DNA of 37,357 nucleotides from the NCBI GenBank assembly GCA_005240145.1, contig SBAS01000086.1, forward strand, positions 1-37,357. Reading direction: 5' to 3'. Positions 7,679-14,774 of this stretch are shown here, piece after piece (within the stretch, counting starts at the first letter, position 1; every line of letters begins with the position of its first letter). The position numbers and the translations under genes are program-made. A model generated the notes under the pieces. The model did no database searches and was not told where the DNA came from. It saw nothing but the letters and a program-made list of their open reading frames with translations. Source of the stretch: Nitrosomonadales bacterium. GTDB taxonomy: Bacteria; Pseudomonadota; Gammaproteobacteria; Burkholderiales; SG8-39.

Positions 7679-8276
7679 GCTCGCCAGCCTGCCGCACAAG
7701 GAGCGCTACAAGCTCCTCATCGGCCTCGTCATCCCCCGCCCGATCGGCTGGGTCTCCACCTGGAGCGAGAATGGCGTCGCCAACTGCGCGCCGTTCTCCT
7801 TCTTCAACTGCATCTCGGAGGACCCGCCGCTGTGCATCCTCAGCTTCAACCTGCGCTCCGACGGCGCGCTGAAGCACACACTGAAGAACATCCGCCGCAC
7901 CGGCGAGTACGTGGTCAACCTGGTCGACGAGTCGACGGCGAACGCGATGCACGTCTCCAGCTACGAGGTTGCGGAAACCGAGAGTGAGTTCTCGGCAACC
8001 GGCCTGACGCCGGTGCCGGCGAAAATCGTCAAGCATCCGCGCATCGGCGAGGCGGCGGCCGCGTTCGAATGCAGGATCGAGCGCAGCATCACCTTCGGCC
8101 CGGAGCGCGAGCTGGTGATCGGCGAGATCCTGCTGGTCCACGCGCGCGACGGCATCATCGACCCGGTTTCGAAACGGATCTCGGAGGAGCTCTACCGCCC
8201 GATCGGGCGCCTGTTCGCTAACCGCTACTGCACCACGCGCCAGCGCTTCGACCTGCCTGGCAAACTGCCCGGCTAA
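7668..8276 (+). CDS. Flavin reductase family protein (FMN-binding split barrel)
   Basis: A 202-residue protein of the flavin reductase-like split-barrel family (DIM6/NTAB). Motifs are IPRPIGWVSTWSENGVANCAPFSFF near the N-terminus, then PPLCILSFN and TGEYVVNLVDE. These are the FMN-binding loops of the family. Members either supply reduced flavin to a monooxygenase or carry out small reductions themselves; the partner is not in the window. Translation is tied to the D-carbamoylase by an 11-base overlap, so it belongs to the hydantoin operon, which is unusual company. It might process a product of the pathway or a carbamoyl substrate, but nothing in the sequence decides this. Confidence 0.85.
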   Translation: MELELASLPHKERYKLLIGLVIPRPIGWVSTWSENGVANCAPFSFFNCISEDPPLCILSFNLRSDGALKHTLKNIRRTGEYVVNLVDESTANAMHVSSYEVAETESEFSATGLTPVPAKIVKHPRIGEAAAAFECRIERSITFGPERELVIGEILLVHARDGIIDPVSKRISEELYRPIGRLFANRYCTTRQRFDLPGKLPG

Positions 8277-8291
8277 TATCGCTCGCGGCCC

Positions 8292-8320
8292 TTGTAGGTT
8301 GGGCGCAGGTTTTGTACATT
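8292..8320 (+). promoter_or_regulatory. Candidate sigma-70 promoter for the livKHMGF operon
   Basis: TTGTAG (8292-8297) and TACATT (8315-8320) are separated by exactly 17 bases, a good -35/-10 arrangement in the 79-base gap before livK. Transcription would start near 8327. A strong Shine-Dalgarno, GGAGGA at 8345-8350, sits five bases from the ATG at 8356. The Liv operon may therefore be expressed independently of the hydantoinase genes. Confidence 0.5.
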
Positions 8321-8355
8321 GAGCCGGTAGGCACACTTAACGGGGGAGGAAAGGC

Positions 8356-9504
8356 ATGAAACGCGCACTCTGGTCGTTCGCCATCGCTGCGGGCTTTGCG
8401 GCCGCGCCGCTTGCGGTACAAGCGCAGGACAAGGTGATCCGGGTGGGCGTGGTGATGCCGATTTCGGGTCCGGCGTCGTATTTCGGCGTGATGGGCAAGG
8501 AGGGTATCGATCTCGCCCTCGATCAGCTCAAGGCCGGCGTCAACGGTTACCGCCTGCAGGTGCAGTACGAGGATTCCGCCTGCAGCCCGCTGCAGGCGAC
8601 CAACACGGTCAAACGGCTGCTGGATCAGTTCAAGCCGCATATCGTGATCGGCGAGGAATGCTCCGACGCCACACTGGCGATTGCGCCGATCCTCGAACAG
8701 GCCAAGGTGGTGCAGCTCAATGCCGGCTCGGTGACGATGAAGCTCACCGAATCGGGCTACAAGTACGTGTTCCGCATCTTCCCGAACGCCGAGCAACAGA
8801 GCAATCCGCTTGCCGCGGTGGCCTACAACACGCTGAAGGCGCGCACCGCGGTGATCCTGTACGAGAAGACCAACGCCGGAAACGACAATGCCGACGGCTT
8901 CGAGAAGCCGTTCGTGGCGATGGGCGGCAAGGTGCTCGCGAGAATCGATTTCGGGCGCGACGTCAACGACTTCACCGCCATCGCGACGCGCATTGCCTCG
9001 CTCGGCAAGATCGACGTGCTGCCGACCTTCGGGCTGGAAGGCCAGCAGGTACGCCTGTCGCAGGCGCTGGCGCAGGCAAGGATCGTCAAGGGCGGCGGCG
9101 GCAGCGCGGTGCAGATGGGCTCGATCTGGCTGCCTTACGGCTACGACCAGAAGGCCGGCCAGTCGTCCGAAGGCTACGTGCGCATCGTCCAGTTCGATCC
9201 GACCGAAAAGCGCAAGGTCGTGCAGGACTTCATCGCCGCGTTCCGCGCCAAGTACGGCGCCGACAAGGTGCCGACGCACATCAACGCGCACGCCTTCGAC
9301 GCCATCCTGCTGGTGGCCGAAGCGGTGCGCCGCGGGGCAACCGACTCGGAGTCGATCCGCGACCGTTTCTCGAAGATGAAGGATGTCGAGGTGACGACCG
9401 GCAAGATCACTTTCGATGCCAAGGGCCAGAACTCCGACCTGTCGGTGGTGCACTTCGTCGAGACGCAGAAGGACCTCTCCTGGAAGGGGATGAACTGGCG
9501 GTAG
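8356..9504 (+). CDS. livK: ABC transporter substrate-binding protein, LivK/HAAT family
   Basis: Periplasmic receptor of 382 residues for the Liv-type importer encoded just downstream. A clear signal peptide (basic MKR, hydrophobic core, AVQAQ cleavage site near residue 24) is followed by the type I peripheral binding fold: VIRVGVVMPISGPASYFGVMG, then YEDSACSPLQATNTVKRLL and NAHAFDAILLVAEAV. The start has the best ribosome site of the region (GGAGGA at 8345). Because it follows the hydantoinase and carbamoylase genes, its ligand may be a hydantoin, a carbamoyl amino acid or an amide rather than leucine. That is inference from position; the ligand-contact residues cannot be assigned by eye. Confidence 0.92.
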   Translation: MKRALWSFAIAAGFAAAPLAVQAQDKVIRVGVVMPISGPASYFGVMGKEGIDLALDQLKAGVNGYRLQVQYEDSACSPLQATNTVKRLLDQFKPHIVIGEECSDATLAIAPILEQAKVVQLNAGSVTMKLTESGYKYVFRIFPNAEQQSNPLAAVAYNTLKARTAVILYEKTNAGNDNADGFEKPFVAMGGKVLARIDFGRDVNDFTAIATRIASLGKIDVLPTFGLEGQQVRLSQALAQARIVKGGGGSAVQMGSIWLPYGYDQKAGQSSEGYVRIVQFDPTEKRKVVQDFIAAFRAKYGADKVPTHINAHAFDAILLVAEAVRRGATDSESIRDRFSKMKDVEVTTGKITFDAKGQNSDLSVVHFVETQKDLSWKGMNWR

Positions 9505-9523
9505 CCAACGTCCGGGAGACCGT

Positions 9524-10441
9524 GTGACCGATCTCCTGGCGCTGGTCGTACAGCAGTCGATCAACGGGATCTACCTCGGCTGCCTGTATGTCATGGTGGC
9601 CCTGGGACTCACCCTGATATACGGGGTGCTGAACCAGATCAACTTCGCCCACGCCGACTTTGTCACGGTCGGCGCTTTCGCGGCCTTTTTCACCGTGACG
9701 CGGTTGGGCACCAAGCTGCTGGGGCTGCCCGATACCGCGGCCTACCTGCTGTCGATGGTGACGGCCCTGGGCGTAGGCGCGGGGCTCGGCCTGGCGATCA
9801 ATGCGGCGGTGTTCGCGCCGCTGCGCGAGCGCGGCGATGAACTGCGGCCCCTGATCGCGACCATCGGCGTATCGGTGCTGCTGGAGAACTTCCAGCTCTG
9901 GCTGTTCGGGCCAATTCCCTTCCAGTTCGACTCGCCCTTCAGCCGCGAGACGATCCGCATCGGGCGCATCTTCTTCACCGCCCAGAGCGTGCTGGTGGTG
10001 GCGGTGTCGGCGGTGTCCATCGCCGCGCTGTACGCCTTCATGAAGTTCACCTTCCTCGGCAAGGCGCTGCGCGCGGTCGCGCAGGACCGCGAGACCGCCG
10101 GGCTGATGGGCATCAACCCGAACCTGCTGATCGCGCTGACCATCGTCATCGCCTCGGCGCTAGCCGGGATGGGAGGCGCGCTGCTCGGGCCGGTGCTCGT
10201 GCTCACGCCGTTCGCCGGCGCCACGGTGATCGTCAAGTCCTTCGCCATCGTCATCATCGGCGGCTTCGGCAATGTGCAGGGCACCATCATCGCCGGCCTG
10301 CTGGTGGGCGTCATCGAGGCGTTCACCGTGCAGTACCTGGGCTCCGGATTGATCGACCTGGTGGTGTTCGTGCTGCTGCTGGTGATGCTGGTGGTGCGGC
10401 CCACCGGCCTGATCGCCGAGCGCAAGGAGGAAAACGTTTGA
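9524..10441 (+). CDS. livH: Branched-chain amino acid ABC transporter permease, LivH type
   Basis: Inner-membrane permease, 305 residues, with the LivH opening INGIYLGCLYVMVALGLTLIYG and the NFAHADFVTVGAF motif after the first helices. Many hydrophobic segments follow, with the conserved AVAQDRETAGLMGIN cytoplasmic loop and a C-terminal VRPTGLIAERKEE. It starts at GTG 9524, with a CGGGAGA ribosome site at 9512-9518. It ends in a TGA that overlaps the TTG start of livM. It forms the translocation channel together with LivM. Confidence 0.95.
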   Translation: MTDLLALVVQQSINGIYLGCLYVMVALGLTLIYGVLNQINFAHADFVTVGAFAAFFTVTRLGTKLLGLPDTAAYLLSMVTALGVGAGLGLAINAAVFAPLRERGDELRPLIATIGVSVLLENFQLWLFGPIPFQFDSPFSRETIRIGRIFFTAQSVLVVAVSAVSIAALYAFMKFTFLGKALRAVAQDRETAGLMGINPNLLIALTIVIASALAGMGGALLGPVLVLTPFAGATVIVKSFAIVIIGGFGNVQGTIIAGLLVGVIEAFTVQYLGSGLIDLVVFVLLLVMLVVRPTGLIAERKEENV

Positions 10442-11358
10442 GCGCCAGGACCGTGGGTTTTGTGATCGCGGTCCTTGTGGTTGGCGCGCTGCCATGGCTG
10501 CTGCAGGCGCCGTACTGGCGCGGCATCCTCGTGCTGTGCGCCATGAACGTGCTGCTCGCGATATCGCTCAACCTGGTGCTCGGCTACACCGGACAGCTCA
10601 ACCTCGGCCAGTCGGCGTTCTTCGCCATTGGCGCCTACGTCTCCACCATCCTGGTCAAGACCTATGCCTGGAATTTCTGGGCCGCGTCCCTGGCGGCGGT
10701 CGCTGCCGCAGGCCTGCTCGGCCTGGCGCTCGCCGCCTTCGCGGTACGGCTGCGCGGGCACTACCTGGCCATCGCCTCGCTGGGGTTCGCGGTGATCACC
10801 TACCAGGTGCTGGTCAACTGGGAAAAGGTGACCGAGGGCGTACGCGGCATCTACGGCGTCCTGCCGCCGGTCGGCAGCATGGTCGGATTGTTCTATCTGG
10901 TTGCCGGCATCGCGCTCGCGGTCTACGTCCTGATCGACAACCTGGTGCGCTCGCCGGTCGGCGACACCTTGCGTGCGATCCGCGAGGATGAAGTCTCGGC
11001 GGCCTCGCTCGGGATCAACGGCGCCCTCTGGAAGGCGTTCGCCTTCGGCCTGGGCGCGGCGATCGCCGGCCTTGCGGGCTGCTTCTATCCGGGCTTCGTC
11101 GGCACGCTGGTGCCCGATGCCTTCAACATCATCGAGTCGTTCACCATGATGGCGATGGTGATCGTCGGCGGCATGGGCACCATGATCGGCCCGGTGATCG
11201 GCGCGATCGTGCTCACCTTCCTTCCGGAACTGCTGCGCGATTTCGGCGAATTCCGGCTGATGGTCTACGGCCTGGCGCTGACGCTCGTGGTGCTCTTCAT
11301 GCCGGGGGGCATCGTGCAGGCCTGGCGCACGCTGGCGGGACGTCAATGGCATACCTGA
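10438..11358 (+). CDS. livM: Branched-chain amino acid ABC transporter permease, LivM type
   Basis: Second permease, 306 residues. It has the LivM core ISLNLVLGYTGQLNLGQSAFF, FAVRLRGHYLAIASLGFAV, the coupling loop LRAIREDEVSAASLGIN and the GGMGTMIGPVIGA region near the end. The start is TTG at 10438, supported by a perfect AAGGAGG at 10424-10430 and by the four-base TTGA overlap with the livH stop. It ends 13 bases inside livG, so the cassette is one tightly coupled unit. Confidence 0.95.
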   Translation: MSARTVGFVIAVLVVGALPWLLQAPYWRGILVLCAMNVLLAISLNLVLGYTGQLNLGQSAFFAIGAYVSTILVKTYAWNFWAASLAAVAAAGLLGLALAAFAVRLRGHYLAIASLGFAVITYQVLVNWEKVTEGVRGIYGVLPPVGSMVGLFYLVAGIALAVYVLIDNLVRSPVGDTLRAIREDEVSAASLGINGALWKAFAFGLGAAIAGLAGCFYPGFVGTLVPDAFNIIESFTMMAMVIVGGMGTMIGPVIGAIVLTFLPELLRDFGEFRLMVYGLALTLVVLFMPGGIVQAWRTLAGRQWHT

Positions 11359-12098
11359 AAGCGGCAAACATCAGCAAGAGCTTCGGGGGCGTGCACGCCG
11401 TACAGAACGTTTCGATCGAAGTGCCGGAGAACTCGATCTTCGCGCTCATCGGGCCGAACGGCGCCGGCAAGTCGACGCTGCTCAACCTGCTCTCCGGCAT
11501 CTATCAGCCCGATGCCGGGCAGTTGGTCTTTCAGGAGCAGAATCTGATCGGATTGCCGGCGTACCGCCGCGCGCGGCTCGGCCTCGCGCGCACTTTCCAG
11601 AAAATCCGCCTCTTCAGGCAGCTCACGCTGCTGGAGAACGTACGCGCCGGCTTCCACATTCACCAGAGCGAGCCATTCTGGAAACACCTCGCCCTCGGCA
11701 GCGTCGGGCGCTTCGACGCCGAGGCCCGCGAACTGCTCGATTTCGTCGGCCTTGGTTCCCGCGCGAATGAGCGGGCGGGCGCGCTGCCTTACGGCAAGCA
11801 GCGCCTGCTCGAGATCGCGCGCGCGCTGGCAACACGGCCGCGGCTGTTCATGCTCGACGAGCCCGCGGCGGGCCTGAACGCCTCGGAAGTCGATTTTCTC
11901 CTCGACCGGCTGACCGAGATCGGACGCCGCGGCATCACCGTGGTGGTGGTCGAGCACAACATGGATCTGGTCATGAACGTGGCGCATCGCGTTTTCGTGA
12001 TGGACCACGGCGAGGCGCTCTTCGAGGGCACGCCGCGCGAGGTGCAGGACAATCCGCGCGTCATCGAGGCCTACCTGGGGGGCGAATTTGCTGCTTGA
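11346..12098 (+). CDS. livG: Branched-chain amino acid ABC transporter ATP-binding protein, LivG type
   Basis: ATPase of 250 residues with Walker A (GPNGAGKSTL), Q-loop (RTFQKIRLFRQL), a LivG-type signature (ALPYGKQRLLEIARAL), Walker B (LFMLDEPAAGLN) and switch histidine (VVEHNMDLVMNV). It is a paralogue of the partial gene at the left edge: both have the LPYG signature and the VIEAYLG ending. The ATG at 11346 lies within the end of livM. The last 11 bases overlap livF. Confidence 0.96.
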   Translation: MAYLKAANISKSFGGVHAVQNVSIEVPENSIFALIGPNGAGKSTLLNLLSGIYQPDAGQLVFQEQNLIGLPAYRRARLGLARTFQKIRLFRQLTLLENVRAGFHIHQSEPFWKHLALGSVGRFDAEARELLDFVGLGSRANERAGALPYGKQRLLEIARALATRPRLFMLDEPAAGLNASEVDFLLDRLTEIGRRGITVVVVEHNMDLVMNVAHRVFVMDHGEALFEGTPREVQDNPRVIEAYLGGEFAA

Positions 12099-12801
12099 GG
12101 TGGAAAATCTGGAACTGGCGTATGGCGAGGTGCCGGCCTGCCGCGACATTTCCTTCGGCGTGGGCGAGGGCGAGATCGTCACGCTCATCGGCTCCAACGG
12201 CGCCGGCAAGTCGACCACCCTGCGCGGCGTGGCGGGCGCCATGTTGCCCCGCAAGGGCAGGATCCTGTTCAACGGCGAGGACGTCACGCGCATGCCGGCC
12301 CATCGACGCGCGCTTGCCGGCGTCGCGTTGGTGCCCGAGGGCCGGCGCGTGTTTCCCGCGCTCACGGTGCGCGAGAACCTCGAGATGGGTGGTTTCAAAT
12401 ACCGGAACAATCAAGGCAAGATCCGGACTCTCATCGACAGGGCGATGGAGATGTTCCCGCGCCTGCGCGAGCGCACGGGGCAGCGCGCAGGCACGCTGTC
12501 GGGCGGCGAGCAGCAGATGCTCGCGCTTTCGCGCGCGCTGATGTCCGAGCCGCTGCTCCTGTGCATGGACGAACCCTCACTCGGCCTTGCGCCGATGGTG
12601 GTGCAGGACATCTTCCGCAGCATCCGGGCGGTGAACCAGGCCGGGACCAGCGTGCTGCTGGTGGAGCAGAACGCGCACTATGCGCTGGAGACGGCGAGCC
12701 GCGGCTACGTGCTGCAGACCGGCGCCATTATCGCCAGCGGCAGCTGCGACGCGCTCAAGCAGGACCAACGCGTCAAGGAAGCTTATCTCGGGAGGAAGTG
12801 A
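12088..12801 (+). CDS. livF: Branched-chain amino acid ABC transporter ATP-binding protein, LivF type
   Basis: Second ATPase of this cassette, 237 residues, the same length as the copy at 546-1259. Motifs: Walker A GSNGAGKST, signature TLSGGEQQMLALSRAL, Walker B LLCMDEPSLGLAP and the histidine-region equivalent VLLVEQNAHYALE. The TTG at 12088 is the only start that gives the standard MLLEVENLELAYG opening, and it overlaps livG by 11 bases. The stop is followed after two bases by the ATG of an SDR gene whose ribosome site lies inside the livF end. Confidence 0.95.
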   Translation: MLLEVENLELAYGEVPACRDISFGVGEGEIVTLIGSNGAGKSTTLRGVAGAMLPRKGRILFNGEDVTRMPAHRRALAGVALVPEGRRVFPALTVRENLEMGGFKYRNNQGKIRTLIDRAMEMFPRLRERTGQRAGTLSGGEQQMLALSRALMSEPLLLCMDEPSLGLAPMVVQDIFRSIRAVNQAGTSVLLVEQNAHYALETASRGYVLQTGAIIASGSCDALKQDQRVKEAYLGRK

Positions 12802-12803
12802 CC

Positions 12804-13544
12804 ATGAACGCCCCGGAAAAGTATTCGCTCAAGGGGAAATGCGCGATCGTGACCGGCGCGGGCAGCGGCATTGGCCGCGCCATCGCCGTTGCCTTTGCCG
12901 AGGCGGGCGCAAAAGTCGCCCGGCTGGACCTAAAGTTTACCGCTGGCGTGGCGGGAATGCTGGACATCGCCTGCGACGTCTCCTCCGAAGCCGCTACGCG
13001 CAGCGCCGTTGACCGCATTGCGCGGGAGCTCGGCGCGCCGCGGGTGCTGGTGAATGGTGCTGCGCTCATGGACGCGAGCGCGACCGTGCTCGAGCTCGAC
13101 CTCGCGCAATGGAACCGGATCCTGGGCGTGAACCTCGGCGGCGCCTTCCTCATGAGCAAGTGGTGCATCCCGTACATGGCCGCCGCGGGCGGCGGCTCGG
13201 TCATCCATATCGCCTCGCAGCTCGGCAGCGTCGGCTCGGCAGGCCGCGTCGCGTACTGCTCCATGAAAGGAGCCCTCCTCAACATGGCGAAAGCCATGGC
13301 CGTGGATCATGCGGCGCAGAACATCCGCGTCAATACGCTCTCGCCCGGCGCGACGGAAACGGACCGCATGCTGCGCTTCGGCTCAATGCAAAAGGCGCGC
13401 GACGCGCTCGGCTCCAAGCACCTGCTGAACCGCCTCGCACAACCGGAGGAAATCGCCGCGGGCGCGCTGTTCCTCGCCTCGAACGCTTCCAGTTTCATGA
13501 CCGGCGCCGACTTGCTGATCGACGGCGGCTACAACGCGGTCTAG
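12804..13544 (+). CDS. SDR family NAD(P)-dependent oxidoreductase
   Basis: Classical short-chain dehydrogenase of 246 residues. The cofactor motif is TGAGSGIG (residues 17-24), with D42 at the end of the second strand, which favours NAD(H) over NADP(H). NGA replaces NNA/NAG at residues 85-87, N110 is present, and the catalytic set is S138, Y151, K155 (YCSMK). The C-terminus has the usual FLASNASSFMTGADLLIDGGYNAV. The ATG at 12804 follows GGAGG at 12791-12795. As the last gene of the Liv operon it probably oxidises a hydroxyl compound imported or produced by the pathway; the substrate cannot be read from sequence. Confidence 0.92.
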   Translation: MNAPEKYSLKGKCAIVTGAGSGIGRAIAVAFAEAGAKVARLDLKFTAGVAGMLDIACDVSSEAATRSAVDRIARELGAPRVLVNGAALMDASATVLELDLAQWNRILGVNLGGAFLMSKWCIPYMAAAGGGSVIHIASQLGSVGSAGRVAYCSMKGALLNMAKAMAVDHAAQNIRVNTLSPGATETDRMLRFGSMQKARDALGSKHLLNRLAQPEEIAAGALFLASNASSFMTGADLLIDGGYNAV

Positions 13545-13545
13545 A

Positions 13546-13689
13546 TCAGATCGGAGTGGCGAGGAGCGAGGGTTCGCGGAGACCAGGCGGCGGCGAGCGG
13601 TCGTAGATCAATACCCCGTCACCCCGCGCAAGAAGCTGCTCGGCGACGTTCAGGCCGACGAAGCCCGCGCCGCCGGTGACCAGGATCAT
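13546..13689 (-). pseudogene. Truncated N-terminus of an NAD-dependent epimerase/dehydratase
   Basis: Only 47 codons remain. The reading begins MILVTGGAGFVGLNV, continues AEQLLARGDGVLIYDRSPPP, and stops at TGA (13548-13546). The first 30 residues are a textbook first beta-alpha-beta unit of an extended SDR (TGGAGFVG dinucleotide motif, then the second strand VLIYD). A functional member would need about 250-300 more residues. Its ATG overlaps the stop of the upstream hydrolase gene as ATGA, so it was once the next gene of that operon. The rest has been lost where the operon now abuts the convergent SDR gene ending at 13544. A small functional protein is unlikely. Confidence 0.7.
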
Positions 13690-14567
13690 TTCTTGAAGCC
13701 GAGAATCCCGGCAGCCGCCGATCGAGGATCGCGCACGTGCGGACGTCCTTCATCCACCTTGACCAGAAATTCGAGGAGCGCGCGGTTGAACGCCTCGGGC
13801 TCCTCGATGTTGATGGTGTGTCCCGAATACGGCAGGACCACCAGGCCGGAAGTGCGTATGTTGCGCTTCATGAGCAGGGCGGGCTCGAGGCATGGATCGT
13901 CCTCGTCCCCGGTAACGATCAGCGTCGGCAGATCGATCTTCTTCATGGCGTCGGTCAGTTCATAGAGCGACGGCCGTTTCATCTGCACGCCGCGCATGGT
14001 GAGTGCCTGGCCCCTGGGCGAATGGTCCTGGAGCTGGTTCGAGAACTCGGCCCAGCCGCGCGGATCCTTGTTCTGGAACTGCACGCGCGTCGGCCCGAGT
14101 GCGTACTTCTTCGCTGTTTCGCTCCAGTTCGACTCGAAGGAGACGGCGGCGGCCTCGCACTCGGCCTGAAACTTCTCTTTCTTGTCGGGCTCGGCACCGT
14201 AGCCGCAGCCGGCGATCACGAGAGAGCGTGCGCGCTGCGGATGGGTGATGCCCACGTGCAGCGCCGCGAACCCGCCCATCGACAGCCCGACGACGTGGGC
14301 GCGCTCGATCTTCAGGTGATCGAGCACCGCGATTACATCGTCGCGCGCGTGCGCCTGGGAATAGCGGGCGCCGTCCTGCGGAATGTCGGAGGGTGGAAAG
14401 CCGCGCGCGCTGTAGGCGATGCAGCGGAAGGTGCGCGCGAAGAACCGCATTTGCGGCTCCCAGCTGCGGTGATCGCCCGCGAATTCATGGATAAATATGA
14501 CCGGCGTTCCGCTGCCGGCCTCCTCGTAGTGCAGACGGGTGCCGTCTTTGGCGGTGGCGTAAGTCAT
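13686..14567 (-). CDS. Alpha/beta hydrolase
   Basis: A 293-residue alpha/beta hydrolase fold enzyme. The nucleophile elbow is GLSMGG (S96), the oxyanion region is FIHEFAGDHRSWEPQM, the acid lies in TGDEDDPC (D221-D224), and the histidine is H250 (YSGHTINIEEPEAF). This outline matches 3-oxoadipate enol-lactonase-like and arylesterase-like members, so it probably cleaves an ester, lactone or C-C bond of a small acid. It is transcribed divergently from the AtzG-like gene, with only 18 bases between start codons, and its stop overlaps the epimerase remnant. It lacks a signal peptide, so it acts in the cytoplasm. Confidence 0.88.
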   Translation of the reverse strand: MTYATAKDGTRLHYEEAGSGTPVIFIHEFAGDHRSWEPQMRFFARTFRCIAYSARGFPPSDIPQDGARYSQAHARDDVIAVLDHLKIERAHVVGLSMGGFAALHVGITHPQRARSLVIAGCGYGAEPDKKEKFQAECEAAAVSFESNWSETAKKYALGPTRVQFQNKDPRGWAEFSNQLQDHSPRGQALTMRGVQMKRPSLYELTDAMKKIDLPTLIVTGDEDDPCLEPALLMKRNIRTSGLVVLPYSGHTINIEEPEAFNRALLEFLVKVDEGRPHVRDPRSAAAGILGFKK

Positions 14568-14585
14568 GGCGGAGTAAGATTTATC

Positions 14586-14774
14586 ATGAAATCGTGGAAT
14601 CCAGAAGCGGTCGAAGCGATGCTTGCCGCGCAGGGTATACGACTGGCACCGGGACGTGCCGCGAAAATCGCCGCGGCCCTGAATGCAGCCGCGGTCGCCG
14701 ATCCACTGCGCGCGGCGCTCGAGCTGGAAGCGGATCTGACCGGCTATCTTCTCGCGCTGGAACGCTGCAAGTGA
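14586..14774 (+). CDS. Small GatC/AtzG-like protein (putative amidase partner)
   Basis: A 62-residue, alanine-rich helical protein starting MKSWNPEAVEAMLAAQGIRL and ending in GYLLALERCK. AtzG/DUF4089 proteins, small GatC-like subunits that support AtzE-type amidases, have the same size, the same place just before the amidase gene, and a similar opening helix pattern (residue run LAAQGIRLAPGRAAKIAAAL). The stop overlaps the amidase start as GTGA. A GGAG at 14571-14574 lies 11 bases before the ATG. The second half is unlike what I recall for AtzG and could stand in for the helices missing from the start of the amidase. The family assignment is tentative; the existence of the gene is well supported by context. 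Confidence 0.6.
   Translation: MKSWNPEAVEAMLAAQGIRLAPGRAAKIAAALNAAAVADPLRAALELEADLTGYLLALERCK

Noticed and set aside
8218-9564. 448-codon minus-strand frame opposite livK
   Set aside because: Antisense shadow; livK has a signal peptide, a ribosome site and family motifs.
9742-11367. Long open frame (541 codons) on the minus strand opposite livH and livM
   Set aside because: Its translation is low-complexity, rich in D, H, R, E and Q, the usual antisense shadow of GC-rich permease genes; livH and livM are unambiguous.
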